From assembly GCF_964199755.1 (NCBI RefSeq), contig NW_027435970.1, positions 45,027 through 109,026 on the forward strand: DNA of 64,000 nucleotides. The letters run 5' to 3'. Positions 1 through 54,264 of this stretch are shown here, one piece after another. The notes under the pieces are model-generated. The model did no database searches. It saw nothing but the letters and a program-made list of their open reading frames with translations, and was not told where the DNA came from. The stretch comes from Larus michahellis (lineage: Eukaryota > Chordata > Aves > Charadriiformes > Laridae). Both the position numbers and the translations under genes were made by a program. Position 1 is the stretch's first letter; the number at the start of each line of letters is the position of its first letter.

Positions 1-30201
<30,201 letters not shown>

Positions 30202-30710
30202 GGGCGGGGGGGGCCGAGGGGGGGCCCCCCCTCCCCCACCACCACCACCACCACCACCACCACCAACCCCCTGCTCCCCCACCCGGGGCTGCCCCACATC
30301 CCCCCCCGCCCCCCCGCCATCCCCCCCAAATCCGGAGGCGGTGGATGGGTTGGGGGGGGGTGCCGGGGGAGGGGCGCACTGCCAGAAATGCCTCGTTTCA
30401 CCCTAAATCCGGCGCGGGGGTGGGGCAGCACCCAAGGGTGGGGGTGGGGGTGGGGGTGAGGGGTGGGGGGGGGGGGGGCGTGTTTGGAGGGGGGGGGTGG
30501 GGTGACGAGGACCACTGCAACTATAAATATGAATATATATATATATCCCCGGTGGCGGGGGGGACCCCGGTGTCTGGGTGGTCCCGGTGTCCCCCCCGGG
30601 GTCCCCCAATGTCCCCAGGGCCCCCCCCCTCTCCCTCCCCCCTCTCCCCCCCCCCCCGGGGCTCGGGCACTTGTTTAACCGCAGCAGAATAAAACCCGGT
30701 TCCTTGGCTA
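30202..30710 (+). other. CHD3: CHD3 3' UTR
   Basis: About 0.5 kb between the TGA and the AATAAA. Contains a CAC trinucleotide run (about 30236-30266), long G runs (about 30440-30505) and a short AT-rich island of TATA steps at about 30522-30548. The C-rich tract after it leads to the polyadenylation signal. Confidence 0.8.
30688..30693 (+). terminator. CHD3: CHD3 polyadenylation signal AATAAA
   Basis: Canonical AATAAA about 490 bases after the stop. Cleavage is expected 15-30 bases downstream, close to the start of the next minisatellite. Confidence 0.85.
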
Positions 30711-30739
30711 CGGCACCCGGCTCCGCTCGTCCCTCGGCG

Positions 30740-32165
30740 TCACCGTCCCCCCCCCCCCCAGGGAGGGCCACTTGGGTGGCCACCCGCGGCGCTGTGGGGA
30801 CGGTCACCCGTCCCGGTCCCAGGGTGGCCGCGGTCACGGGCAGCCTGGGGATGGTCACCCCTGTGCTCCTACGGCCACCGGCACAGGCGTGGGGACGGCT
30901 TCTGTCGTGGCCACCATGGGGTTGGTCAACCATGTGGTCATGTGGCCACTGGCACGGTCATGGGGATGGCTTCCGTCATGGCCACCATGGGGAGGGTCAA
31001 CTGTGTGGTCATGTGGCCACTGGCACGGTCATGGGGATGGCTTCCGTCATGGCCACCATGGGGAGGGTCAACTGTGTGGTCATGTGGCCACTGGCACGGT
31101 CATGGGGATGGCTTCCGTCATGGCCACCTGTGTGGTCATGTGGCCACTGGCACAGTCATGGGGATGGCTTCCGTCATGGCCACCATGGGGAGGGTCAACC
31201 ATGTGGTCATGTGGCCACTGGCACGGTCATGGGGCCGGCTTCCATCATGGCCACCATGGGGATGGTCAACTGTGTGGTCATGTGGCCACTGGCACGGTCA
31301 TGGGGCCGGCTTCCATCATGGCCACCATGGGGATGGTCAACTGTGTGGTCCTATGGCCACTGGCATGGTCGTGGGGATGGCTTCCATCGTGGCCACCATG
31401 GGGAGAGTCAACTGTGGTCCTATGGCCACTGGCACAGTCATGGGGATGGCTTCCATCATGGCCACCATGGGGATGGTCAACTGTGTGGTCCTATGGCCAC
31501 TGGGACGGTCGTGGGGACGGCTTCCATCGTGGCCACCATGGGGTTGGTCAACTGTGTGGTCATGTGGCCACTGGCACGGTCATGGGGCCGGCTTCCATCA
31601 TGGCCACCATGGGGATGGTCAACTGTGTGGTCCTATGGCCACTGGCACGGTCGTGGGGATGGCTTCCATCGTGGCCACCATGGGGAGAGTCAACTGTGGT
31701 CCTATGGCCACTGGCACGGTCGTGGGGATGGCTTCCATCATGGCCACCATGGGGAGGGTCACCGCTGTTGTCCTACAGCCACTGGAACGGTCATGGGGGT
31801 GGTTTCCATCATGGCCACCTGTGTGGTCATGTGGCCACTGCCATGGTCATGGGGCCGGCTTCCATCATGGCCGCCATGGGGACGGTCAACTGTGTGGTCC
31901 TATGGCCACTGGCACGGTCGTGGGGACGGCTTCTGCCGTGGCCACCGTGGGGGAGGTCATGGCCATCAAAGTGGTCATGGGGATGGTCACCACCACGGTC
32001 GTGGCCCCTTGTGTCGCCATGGGGGTGGCCGTCAGCGTTGCCATGGGGACCGTCACCCCCTCCCTCCTTGGTCACGCTCACAGGGACGGGAATGGCCACC
32101 GCCAGGACGGGCTTGGCCACTGGCGAGGGCGTGGGGACGGTCGCCCCGGGAACCTTCCAGCGCCC
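30740..32165. repeat. About 74-bp array downstream of CHD3
   Basis: Units of the form ggtcatgtggccactggcacgg then ggggatggcttccatcatggccaccat, about 18 copies. It starts right after the expected CHD3 cleavage point. Open in three + frames without any recognisable protein. Confidence 0.92.
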
Positions 32166-32199
32166 CACAGACCTCGGGGCTCTGGGCTTTCCTGTGCCC

Positions 32200-32835
32200 C
32201 CCAGTAACCTCCCAGTGCCCCCCCAGTAACCCCCCAGTCCCTCCCAATACCCCCCCGGTGCCCCCCAAGAACCCTCCGCTCCCCCCCAGTGTCCCCCCAG
32301 TAACCCCCCAGTCCCTCCCAGTACCCCCCCCGGTGCCCCCCAAGAACCCTCCGCTCCCCCCCAATGTCCCCCCAGTAACCCCCCAGTAACCCCCCAGTCC
32401 CTCCCAATACCCCCCCGGTGCCCCCCAAGAACCCTCCGCTCCCCCCCAGTGTCCCCCCAGTAACCCCCAGTAACCCCCCAGTCCCTCCCAATACCCCCCC
32501 GGTGCCCCCCAAGAACCCTCCGCTCCCCCTCAGTGTCCCCCCAGTAACCCCCAGTAACCCCCCAGTGCCCCCCCAGTAACCCCCCAGTCCCTCCCAATAC
32601 CCCCCCCGGTGCCCCCCAAGAACCCTCCGCTCCCCTCCAGTGTCCCCCCAGTAACCCCCCAGTGCCCCCCCAGTAACCCCCCAGTCCCTCCCAATACCCC
32701 CCAGTGCCCCCAAGAACACTCCGCTCCCCCCCAGTGCACCCCCCCAGTGCCTCTCACTCCCTCCCAGTCTCCTCCTGTCACCCCCAGTACCCCCCCAGTG
32801 CCCCCCCAGTACCCCTCAAAGGGACCCAGGCATCC
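32200..32835. repeat. cccagtaacccc array, intergenic
   Basis: Units of about 75-95 bases (cccagtaaccccccagtccctcccaatacc... and ccaagaaccctccgctcc). The CCCAGT core is the reverse complement of the ACTGGG core at 2.1-3.2 kb and matches those at 54.3 and 57 kb. Confidence 0.9.
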
Positions 32836-32936
32836 ATCCACCCTACACCCCCCCCCCCCCGAAAAAAAAATGAGGGGACGCTGACCCCCCCCCCCCAAAA
32901 AAAAAATGAGGGGACGCTGGCTCGTTACCCACCAAA

Positions 32937-32942
32937 TTTAAT
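32937..32942 (-). terminator. VMO1: Possible VMO1 polyadenylation signal ATTAAA
   Basis: ATTAAA on the - strand about 970 bases past the stop, in one of the few non-repetitive spots before two A/T homopolymers (32866-32907). A plausible but untested 3' end. Confidence 0.4.
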
Positions 32943-32944
32943 GA

Positions 32945-33890
32945 GGGGGGCCCGGGGGGGTGGGGGGAACATGGACGGGACGTGGGGGGACACGGCGGGG
33001 GGGGGGCAACAGGGGAAGGGGGGACATGGGGACAGTCACAGGGAGAAGGGAGGCCATGGCGGGGGGGGGACATGGAGGGGAGATGGGGGGATGTGGGGGG
33101 ACACGGGGGGGCGGTGGGGGGGCGTCAAAGGAGGCTGTGGGGTGAAACAAGGGGACACGGTGGCCGTGGGGGGACCTTGGGGTGCCATGGGGTGAGGGGG
33201 GGGTCAAGGGGGACGTGAGGGGACATTGTGGGGGACATGGGGGGGGTCAATGAAGGCCATGGGGGCCACCAGGGGGACGGGGGGGGGGACACTAAGGGGC
33301 CATGGGGGGGGTCATGGGGGTCAAGGGAGGACGTGGGGGGGACACTGGGGGGACATGAAGGTCAAGGGGGGCCACGGGAGGACATGAGGGGACATTGAGG
33401 GACATGGGAGGCCACCAGGGTGACAAAGGATGACACTGGGGCGGGGGGGGGACACACGAGGGGTCATGGAGGGTGTGGGAGGCCATGGGGGGGGACACGG
33501 CGGGGGGGGGGACGGGACATGGGGGTCAACAGAGGCCACGGAGGGTCACCAGGCGGACACTGGAGGGAACATGGGGGGCCATGAGGGGACATTTGGGGGG
33601 ACACTGAGGGGACATGAAGGACAAGGGAGGATGTGGGGGGGTGGGGGGGGTGTCAATGGGGGGGACACAGGGGACAACAGATGTCAGGGGGGGTGACACG
33701 GTGGGGACGAGGGTCAAGGGAGGCCATGGGGGGCCACCAGGGTGACCTGAAGGGGGGGGGACGGGACAAGGGGTGACATGGTGGGGGTGGGAAGGTCAAC
33801 GGAGGCCGGGGGAGGGGGGGGGACGGACAGGGGAGGCCCCGAGCGGCCACCAGCGGCCACCAGCGTGACCCGGGAGGTGACAGCGGGGCC
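32945..33890. repeat. G-rich ggggacatgggggg array, probably VMO1 3' UTR
   Basis: Short units (ggggacac, gggaggccatgggggg) with + strand G runs, so the VMO1 transcript would be C-rich. Lies between the VMO1 stop and the candidate ATTAAA. Confidence 0.82.
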
Positions 33891-33912
33891 ACCCTCCCTC
33901 CCCCCCGTCCCC

Positions 33913-34210
33913 TCAGGCGCAGCAGAAGAGGCGGAGGTCGTTGAGGCCGGTGTCGTCCCCCCCGCGCTGGGGGGGCTCCAGGCGGGTGCGGAGCCCGCAC
34001 ACCCGGCCCTGGGGACAAGGGACGCTCCAGTTGCCCCACGTCCCCGCCAGGCCACCGAGCCCCTCCAGCACGCTCCCGTCCGAGCAGGTGACGTCCATGT
34101 TGTTGGCCGCCGTGTCGTCCCACAAGCCCCGGGGGGGCTCCACCCGCAGGCGAAAGGCCACCACGTGGTGGCCAGGGTCACAGGTCATGGGGAGGGACCA
34201 GGCGCCGCGG
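33913..34210 (-). CDS. VMO1: VMO1 exon 3 and stop
   Basis: Acceptor ccccgcag. Encodes RGAWSLPMTCDPGHHVV through GLNDLRLFCCA and TGA. Contains two of the three repeats of the fold. Confidence 0.94.
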
Positions 34211-36201
34211 CTGCGGGGGGGGGACACACACACACGTGGTGGTCACCATCACCCTCTGCGGGCAACCAATGGGTCGCCTACGGGGGGGGCGTGGTGGCCA
34301 TGGATGGGGTGTGGTGGCCATGGATGGGTTCGTGGTGGCCATCAATGGGTTTGAGGGTGGCCATGGTTGGATCATGGTGGCCATCAATGGGTTCATGGTG
34401 GCCATCAATGGATTCTTGGTGGCCATGGTTGGATCATGGTGGCCATCAATGGGTTCGTGGTGGCCATGGGTGGGTTGTGGTGGCCATGGATGGGGTGTGG
34501 TGGCCATCAACGGGTTCTTGGTGGCCATGGCTGGGTTCGTGGTGGCCATCAATGGATTCTTGGTGGCCATGGCTGGATCATGGTGGCCATCAATGGGTTC
34601 GTGGTGGCCATGGGTAGGGCGTGGTGGCCATGGATGGGGTGTGGTGGCCATCAACGGGTTCTTGGTGGCCATGGCTGGGTTCGTGGTGGCCATCAATGGA
34701 TTCTTGGTGGCCATGGTTGGATCATGGTGGCCATCAATGGGTTCGTGGTGGCCATGGGTGGGTCGTGGTGGCCATGGATGGGGTGTGGTGGCCATCAACG
34801 GGTTCTTGGTGGCCATGGCTGGGTTCGTGGTGGCCATCAATGGATTCTTGGTGGCCATGGCTGGATCATGGTGGCCATCAATGGGTTCATGGTGGCCATG
34901 GGTAGGGCGTGGTGGCCATGGATGGGGTGTGGTGGCCATCAACGGGTTCTTGGTGGCCATGGATGGGTTCGTGGTGGCCATCAATGGGTTTGAGGGTAGC
35001 CATGGGTCGGGCGTGGTGGCCATCAATGGGTTTGTGGTGCCATGGATGGGTTCATGGTGGCCATGGTTGGGTCATGGTGGCCCTGGACGGGGTGTGGTGG
35101 CCATCAATGGGTTTGTGGTGGCCATCAATGCGGAGTGGTGGCCATGGTCGGGTTGTGGTGGCCATGGTTGGGTCACCCCACACCCACCCTATCCAAGGAC
35201 CCTATGGCCACCACCATCGCACACAGCCACCCATGGCCACCACCCTCGCCCCCACAGGGAGCCCCATGGCCACCTCATAGCCACCACCCTCGCCCCATGG
35301 CCACCACCCTCACCCCACAGGGAGCCCCACGGCCACCTCATGGCCACCACCCTCACCACACGGCCACCACCCTCGCCCCACAGGGAGCCCCATGGCCACC
35401 ACCCTCACCCCACAGGGAGCCCCATGGCCACCTCATAGCCACCACCCTCGCCCCATGGCCACCACCCTCACCCCACAGGGAGCCCCATGGCCACCTCATG
35501 GCCACCACCCTCACCACACGGCCACCACCCTCGCCCCACAGGGAGCCCCATGGCCACCTCATGGCCACCACCCTCACCCCATGGCCACCACCCTCACCCC
35601 ACAGGGAGCCCCATGGCCACCTCATGGCCACCACCGTCACCCCATGGCCACCACCCTCACCCCACAGGGAGCCCTGTGGCCACCACCCTCGCCCCACGGC
35701 CACCACCCTCACCCCACAGGGAGCCCCGTGGCCACCACCCTCGCCCCATGGCCACCACCCTCGCCCCACATTGTCACCCCACGCCCCCCCCCCTGCTGTG
35801 TCCCCGTCACTCACGGCCCCTCGCTGGACGTCACCGTCCCCCTCCCGCCGCAGAACAGCCGCACTCCGTTGAGGCCGGTGTCGTCCCCGAAGAAACCCTT
35901 GCGCGGCTCCACCTTGGGGACACCGAGGAGGACGTGTCACCCCCCTCCCTCGCCCCGGGCGTGTCATCGTGTGTCCCCCCACCCCCCCCCCACCCCACCG
36001 CGTCCCCACCGCCCCCCGACCCACCTTCAGCTGGAAGCCGTTGGCGTAAGTGCCTTTGGGACAGAACTCGGGGTCACCCCAGTCCCCCCAGGGCCCCCCG
36101 TTGTCCACGGAGATGACGGTGGTGGTGGCATCTCCACTCCACCCCCAGACTGGGGCCACCAGGGCCACCAGGGCCACCCAGGGGTGCAGGGACGAAGCCA
36201 T
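33913..36201 (-). CDS. VMO1: VMO1, vitelline membrane outer layer protein 1 homologue (3 exons)
   Basis: Secreted beta-prism protein of the avian egg outer vitelline layer family; in other vertebrates it is an extracellular protein of uncertain activity. Exons on the - strand: 36201-36025, 35912-35815 and 34210-33913 (stop TGA at 33915-33913), with GT/AG borders and matching phases; 190 residues, close to family length. Seen: signal peptide (MASSLHPWVALVALVAPVWG), then the recurring family pattern NGGPWGDWGDPEFCPKGTYA, DDTGLNGVRLFC, DDTAANNMDVTCSDG, GTWGNWSVPCPQG and DDTGLNDLRLFCC. The three DDT.(L/A)N blocks mark the threefold sheet structure, and the cysteines expected for disulfides are present. 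Intron 2 (about 1.6 kb) is two tandem arrays. A TATA box precedes the start. Confidence 0.94.
34265..35175. repeat. ggtggccatcaatgggttcg array in VMO1 intron 2
   Basis: Units of about 18 bases grouped in an about 144-base higher-order unit (gtggccatcaacgggttc near 34500, 34645, 34789 and 34936). Confidence 0.92.
35195..35790. repeat. ccaccaccctcgccccacagggagcc array in VMO1 intron 2
   Basis: Units of 20-50 bases on the + strand, ending close to exon 2. The bias switches from G to C at about 35175, inside one intron. Confidence 0.9.
35815..35912 (-). CDS. VMO1: VMO1 exon 2
   Basis: Encodes VEPRKGFFGDDTGLNGV then RLFCGGRGTVTSSEGP; acceptor cccaag, donor gtgagt, ends in phase 2. Confidence 0.92.
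36025..36201 (-). CDS. VMO1: VMO1 exon 1
   Basis: 59 codons from ATG 36201 (context gcagccATGG) through the signal peptide to YANGFQLK, donor gtgggt, phase 0. Confidence 0.93.
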
Positions 36202-36230
36202 GGCTGCAGCTCCTGGGTGCCACCTCGTCC

Positions 36231-36237
36231 TTTATAA
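36231..36237 (-). promoter_or_regulatory. VMO1: TATA box of VMO1
   Basis: ttataaa on the - strand, 30 bases before the ATG. The expected transcription start would leave a 5' UTR of only a few bases, unless initiation is displaced. It is the only clear TATA promoter seen in the window. Confidence 0.7.
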
Positions 36238-36239
36238 GC

Positions 36240-36540
36240 CGGGGGGGACAAAGTCCCCGAGGACACGGGGACGGGGAGGTGACCCCAAGGGTGTCCTCGT
36301 CTCCCGTGAGGGACTGGGAGAACCGGGACAGGGTTGTGGTGGGTCTCCTATAGGGTTGTGCCACGTCTGGGCTGGGTCACCAACCTCGGCGGGGGTGGTG
36401 GGGGGGGGGGAACGGCCCAGGGGACACCGCGGTGACAATGTGACGTTGGCCACCACCACCCCCTGTCCCAGAGCTGCCATTGGCTCCTCCGGCGGGAGCC
36501 GTCACCGTGTCCCACCGCTGTCCCCTCCTCTGTCCCGGTG
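36240..36540. other. Single-copy 5' flank of VMO1
   Basis: About 300 bases without tandem structure upstream of the TATA box. Apart from the TATA box I see no specific regulatory site I can name with confidence. Confidence 0.5.
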
Positions 36541-37020
36541 ACATCCCAAAGCCTCTTCTTCCGTGGGGACATCTTCAGGGAGGCCTCGGCTTCCTTGGGG
36601 ACGTCGCAGGGTCTCCTTGTCCCTCAAGGGATGTCCCCAAGGCGTCTCTCGTGGCTTGGGGACATCTCCAGTCCCACTGTCCTTCTCCTTGGGGACATCT
36701 TCAAAGGTCCCACTTCCCTTGGGGTTGTCCCCAGAGAGTGTCTCATCCATCGGCGACGTCCCCGAGGTGCTCCTGTCCCCTCAGGGCCATCTCATGGGGT
36801 CTTTGAGGCCTTGGGGACGTCCCCAAGGTGCTCCTGTCCCCTCAGTGACATCTCACGGGGCCTCCTTCTGCCCCAAACGATGTCCTCAGGGGATCTCTCA
36901 TGGCTTGGGGACATCTCCAGTGCCATTGTCCTCCTCCTTGGGGCCATCTCCAAGGGTCCAACCTCCCCCGGGGTTGTCCCCAGGTCCCCCCAGTCCCTCT
37001 TGATGTCCCCAGAGTGTCTC
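36540..37020. repeat. Tandem copies of the MBLAC1 3' coding end
   Basis: Blocks starting tcatggcttggggacatc near 36649 and 36898 match the MBLAC1 end at 37021 (tcatgacttggggacatg) and continue with copies of the next about 100 coding bases (ccatcgtccttctcc, gggttgtccccag). Unit about 125-250 bases. Confidence 0.88.
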
Positions 37021-37821
37021 TCATGACTTGGGGACATGTGCAGTCCCATCGTCCTTCTCCTCGGGGCCATCTCCAGGGGTTCCACCTCCCTTGGTGGTGT
37101 CCCCAGGTCCCTCGGCGACATCTCCGGCGGTGGCGTCTTCCTCCTCTTCTTCACCCCAGGAGACTTTGCTGTCCCCTCGCTCCCTGAAGACGCGGAAGGG
37201 TGGCCCGTGCCCCGGCACGATGACATCGGCCATGGCCACCACCTGCCGCCGGCTCCTCTCCTGCTTCTCGGGGTCTTCGCTCAACGCCCTCCATTGCTCC
37301 TCGTCCTCCTCCGCCTCGAACAAGTCCCCGGCCACCACCACCGTCCCCAAGGAGGTGGCCTTGACCACCAGGCTGACGTGACCCAGGGTATGACCCGGGG
37401 TGGCCACCACCTCCAGGTGACCGGGGTCCAGGACGTAAGGCCACCCTTTGGCCAAGCCGTTGGGACGTAGCACCCGTCTCCGTGACACACGTCGTAGCCC
37501 ATGACCAGGGTGGCTTCGGGGAAGAGGTTGACGTTGCCCACGTGGTCGGAGTGGCCGTGGGTGCAGATGACGTGGGTGACATCCCGGGGGGACACCCCCC
37601 AGCTCCGCCAGGTGACCCAGGAGCCGTCGTTGGCCCCAGGGACCCCCCGTGTCCACCAGGGCGGTGACGGGGCCACCGGCCACCAGGGTGACGGTGCAGT
37701 CGGCCCGGAGGGTGCCGTCGGGGTGGGGGTGGCTGTAGCCCTCCTGGAGCACCCGCAGGGTGTAGGGGACACCCGGCACCTCCCCCGTCCCCAGGGGGGA
37801 CGTTCGGAACCCCCGGGACAT
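37021..37821 (-). CDS. MBLAC1: MBLAC1, metallo-beta-lactamase domain protein 1 (single exon, two compensating indels)
   Basis: Small metallo-hydrolase of the beta-lactamase fold (glyoxalase II-like). ATG 37821, stop TGA at 37023; 266 codons, the same as the human protein. Seen: VPYTLRVLQEGYSHP, LVDTGGPWG, the metal motif THGHSDHVGN (37563-37537, plus frame), ATPGHTLGHVSLVV, GTVVVAGDLFE, ALSEDPEKQERSRR, DVIVPGHGPPFRV, then an acidic tail (GEEEEEDATAGD). Oddity: the metal-motif segment is in a different frame from both flanks. An extra base sits in the C6 run 37595-37600 and a missing base near the G3 run 37462-37464, so about 45 codons, including HxHxDH, are shifted in the uninterrupted frame. 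Both sit at homopolymers, so sequence error is likely. The C-terminal coding sequence continues as tandem copies downstream. Confidence 0.92.
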   Translation of the reverse strand: MSRGFRTSPLGTGEVPGVPYTLRVLQEGYSHPHPDGTLRADCTVTLVAGGPVTALVDTGGPWGQRRLLGHLAELGGVPPGCHPRHLHPRPLRPRGQRQPLPRSHPGHGLRRVSRRRVLRPNGLAKGWPYVLDPGHLEVVATPGHTLGHVSLVVKATSLGTVVVAGDLFEAEEDEEQWRALSEDPEKQERSRRQVVAMADVIVPGHGPPFRVFRERGDSKVSWGEEEEEDATAGDVAEGPGDTTKGGGTPGDGPEEKDDGTAHVPKS

Positions 37822-37824
37822 GGC

Positions 37825-38560
37825 GGGGGGGGGGGGGGGGACGACGACAGGGACAGGGAGGGAATGGGGCCGGGGGGGGGGCGGGGGGGCTTGAGGGTCA
37901 CGGGGGGGGTTTAAGGGGTCACCGAGGGCGTTGGGGGTGTCAAGGGGGGGGGTGTCACAGGGAGGGGTTGGGGGGGGGTCAGGGGGAGGTTTGGGGGGGG
38001 GTCACAGGGTGGTTTGAGGGGTCATGGGGGGTTTGGGGGGGTCACAGGGGGCTTAAGGGGTCACCAGGGGTATTGGGGGGGGTCACAGGGGGGGTTACGG
38101 GGGTCAAATTGGGGGTTGGGGGGGGTCACGGGAGGGTTTGAGGGGTCACAGGGGGGTTTGGGGGGGGTCACAGGGGGCTTAAGGGGTCACCAGGGGCATT
38201 GGGGGGGTCACGGGGGGGGTTACGGGGGTCAAGTTGGGGGGGGTCACAGAGGGGTTTGAGGGGTCACAGGGGGGTTTGGGGGGGGGGGTTGAGGGGTCCC
38301 GGGGGGGGGGGGGTGGTGAGAGGTCACAGGAGGGTTTTGGGGGGTCAAGTTGGGGTTTGAGGGGGATCAAGGAAGAGTTGGGGGGGGGTCAAGGGGGGAT
38401 TCAGGGGGTTTGGGGGGGGGGGTCAAGGGGGTCCCGGAGAGGGGGGGGTTGTGGAGGGGGGGGAGGTCAAAGGTCGGAGGTTGTCGAGGTCGTCGGGTCA
38501 CGGTGGCCTGGGGGGGGCGGGGGGGAAGGTTGGAGGAGCCCCCCCAGTGGTCCCCCATTT
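37825..38560. repeat. ggggtcacagggggtttgag array between MBLAC1 and TAF6
   Basis: G-rich units of 20-60 bases, strongly biased to G on the + strand. Confidence 0.87.
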
Positions 38561-39000
38561 CCCCCCCCCGCCTCAGCCCAATGGTGTCCGCCCCCCCCCC
38601 CCCAAGTGGTCTCTCCCACCTCCCAACACCCCCCCCCCATTCCCCCCCAATGGTCTCTCCCATCCCTCCAAACCCTCCCCAATGGTCCCCCCCCTCACCC
38701 CAATGGTCTCTCCCCTCCCAATTCCCCCCCCAATGGTCCCCCCCTCGCCCCAATGGTGTCTCCCGCCCCCCCCCAATCCCCCCCATCCCCCTCAATGGTC
38801 CCTCCCACCCCCCCCTCACCCCAATGGTTCCCCTCATACCCCCCCCCCATGGTTCCTCCCACCCTCCCAAACCCCCCAGTGGTCTCTCCCCGCCCCCCCA
38901 ACCCCCCCCCCCGCCGCGGTCCCCCCATCCCTCAATGGTCCCTCCCACCCCCACCCCAATGGTCCCCCCCCCAATCCCCCCCCAATGGTCTCTCCCATCC
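38561..39000. repeat. ccccaatggtctctccc array between MBLAC1 and TAF6
   Basis: C-rich units of 20-35 bases centred on caatggtc; the bias switches sharply from the preceding G-rich array. Confidence 0.87.
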
Positions 39001-39471
39001 CCCGTTACCTCAGCTCCCGCCGCCTCGCGCACGCGCGCTTCCCTCCGCCCCCTCCCGCCGCTCCGCGCATGCGCAGAGCCCCCGCCTCCCCCTCCCTGTC
39101 CCAGGTCCTGGCAGGATAATAGTAAGCCCCGTTTCGGCCCGGCGCTCCTCCATCGCGACAAGCCCTGTTAATCCCTGTGTCGCATATTTATATTGTAGCA
39201 GTCTCATAAGAGCGTGTGGAAGTGGGAACCAGGAGCTCGGTGAGGAGCCGCTCCCCCCGCTTTTAATACACTGCGGCCGGGACCTGGCGCTGAAGGGAGG
39301 CCGGGCCAAGATGGCGGCGGCGCTGAGGGGCCGGGCCGAGATGGCGGCGGCGGGAAGCGGGGAGGCGGCCTGAGAGGTGCCTCCCCCCCCCCCCCCCCGG
39401 TTTTGGGGTTTCCTCCCGATTTTTGGGGTGTCCCCCCGGGTTTTGGGGTCCCCCCCGGGTTTTTGGGGGGG
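39001..39471 (+). promoter_or_regulatory. TAF6: TAF6 promoter / CpG island
   Basis: Non-repetitive, CpG-dense sequence before the TAF6 ATG. Contains an NRF1-type palindrome GCGCATGCGC (39065-39074) and two YY1-type sites aagatggcggc (39308-39318) and gagatggcggc (39339-39349), typical of housekeeping promoters. No TATA box in position. An AT-richer island (about 39110-39215) sits between them. With TAF6 on + and MBLAC1 on -, it could act in both directions. Confidence 0.7.
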
Positions 39472-53287
<13,816 letters not shown>

Positions 53288-54262
53288 CACCGCTGGGACG
53301 CTGCCACTAGGGACGGGGTGGGTGGCCTGGGGGTCCCCCAGTGTCCCCGTGTCACCCGCCAGTGCCCCCCCCCCAGTGTCCTGGGACGCCTCTATGGGGA
53401 CACAAAGGGTGGCCTGGGGGTCCCCCACTGTCCCCGTGTCACCCCCCCGGTGTCCTGGGACCACTCTGTGGGGACACAAAGGTGACCTGGGGGGTCCCTC
53501 AGTGTCCCCATGTCCCCCCCAGTGTCCTGGGGCCCCTCTGTGGGGACACAAAGGTGACCTGGGGGGTCCCTCAGTGTCCCCATGTCCCCCCCAGTGTCCT
53601 GGGACCCCTCTGTGGGGACACGGAGGGAGGCCTGGGGGGGTCCCTCAGTGTCCCCGTGTCACCCGCCGGTGTCCCCCAGTGTCCTGGGACCTCTCTGTGG
53701 GGACACAAAGGTGACCTGGGGGGTCCCTCAGTGTCCCCATGTCCCCCCCAGTGTCCTGGGACCCCTCTGTGGGGACACAGAGGGTGGCCTGGGGGGTCCC
53801 CCAGTGTCCCCGTGTCACCCCCCCGGTGTCCTGGGACCACTCTGTGGGGACACAGAGGGTGGCCTGGGGGTCCCCCAATGTCCCTGTGTCACCCCCTGGT
53901 GTCCTGGGACCTCTCTGTGGGGACACAAAGGTGACCTGGGGAGTCCCTCAGTGTCCCCATGTCCCCCCCCCCGGTGTCCTGGGGCCCCTCTGTGGGGACA
54001 CAAAGGTGACCTGGGGGGTCCCTCAGTGTCCCCATGTCCCCCCCAGTGTCCTGGGGCCCCTCTGTGGGGACACAGGGGGTGGCCTGGGGGGGTCCCTCAG
54101 TGTCCCCGTGTCACCCGCCGGTGTCCCCCAGTGTCCTGGGGCCCCTCGGGGTGGTGGCGGGGGGTGACCCGGGCGCCCCTCGATGTCCCCAAGGGCCACC
54201 CCCCTGGGGACGGTGACACCCTGTAAATACCCGCGCGCTGTACAGAGCCCAATAAACGACCA
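53288..54262 (+). other. TAF6: TAF6 3' UTR with about 80-bp array
   Basis: Units gtgtcctgggacccctctgtg ... gacctggggggtccctcagt, about ten copies from about 53330 to 54150. The first, most divergent unit overlaps the stop codon region (53280-53340). It ends in single-copy sequence before the AATAAA. Confidence 0.85.
54251..54256 (+). terminator. TAF6: TAF6 polyadenylation signal AATAAA
   Basis: Canonical hexamer 964 bases after the stop, preceded by single-copy gtaaatacccgcgcgctg. The next array begins directly after it. Confidence 0.88.
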
Positions 54263-54264
54263 AC

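Noticed and set aside
30578-32389. Open frames up to 603 codons after CHD3
   Set aside because: Translation of an about 74-bp tandem array in all three + frames; no homology recognised.
39010-39309. 99-codon reverse frame upstream of TAF6 as a gene
   Set aside because: No family recognised and it lies in a CpG-island promoter. Kept only as an unexplained element.
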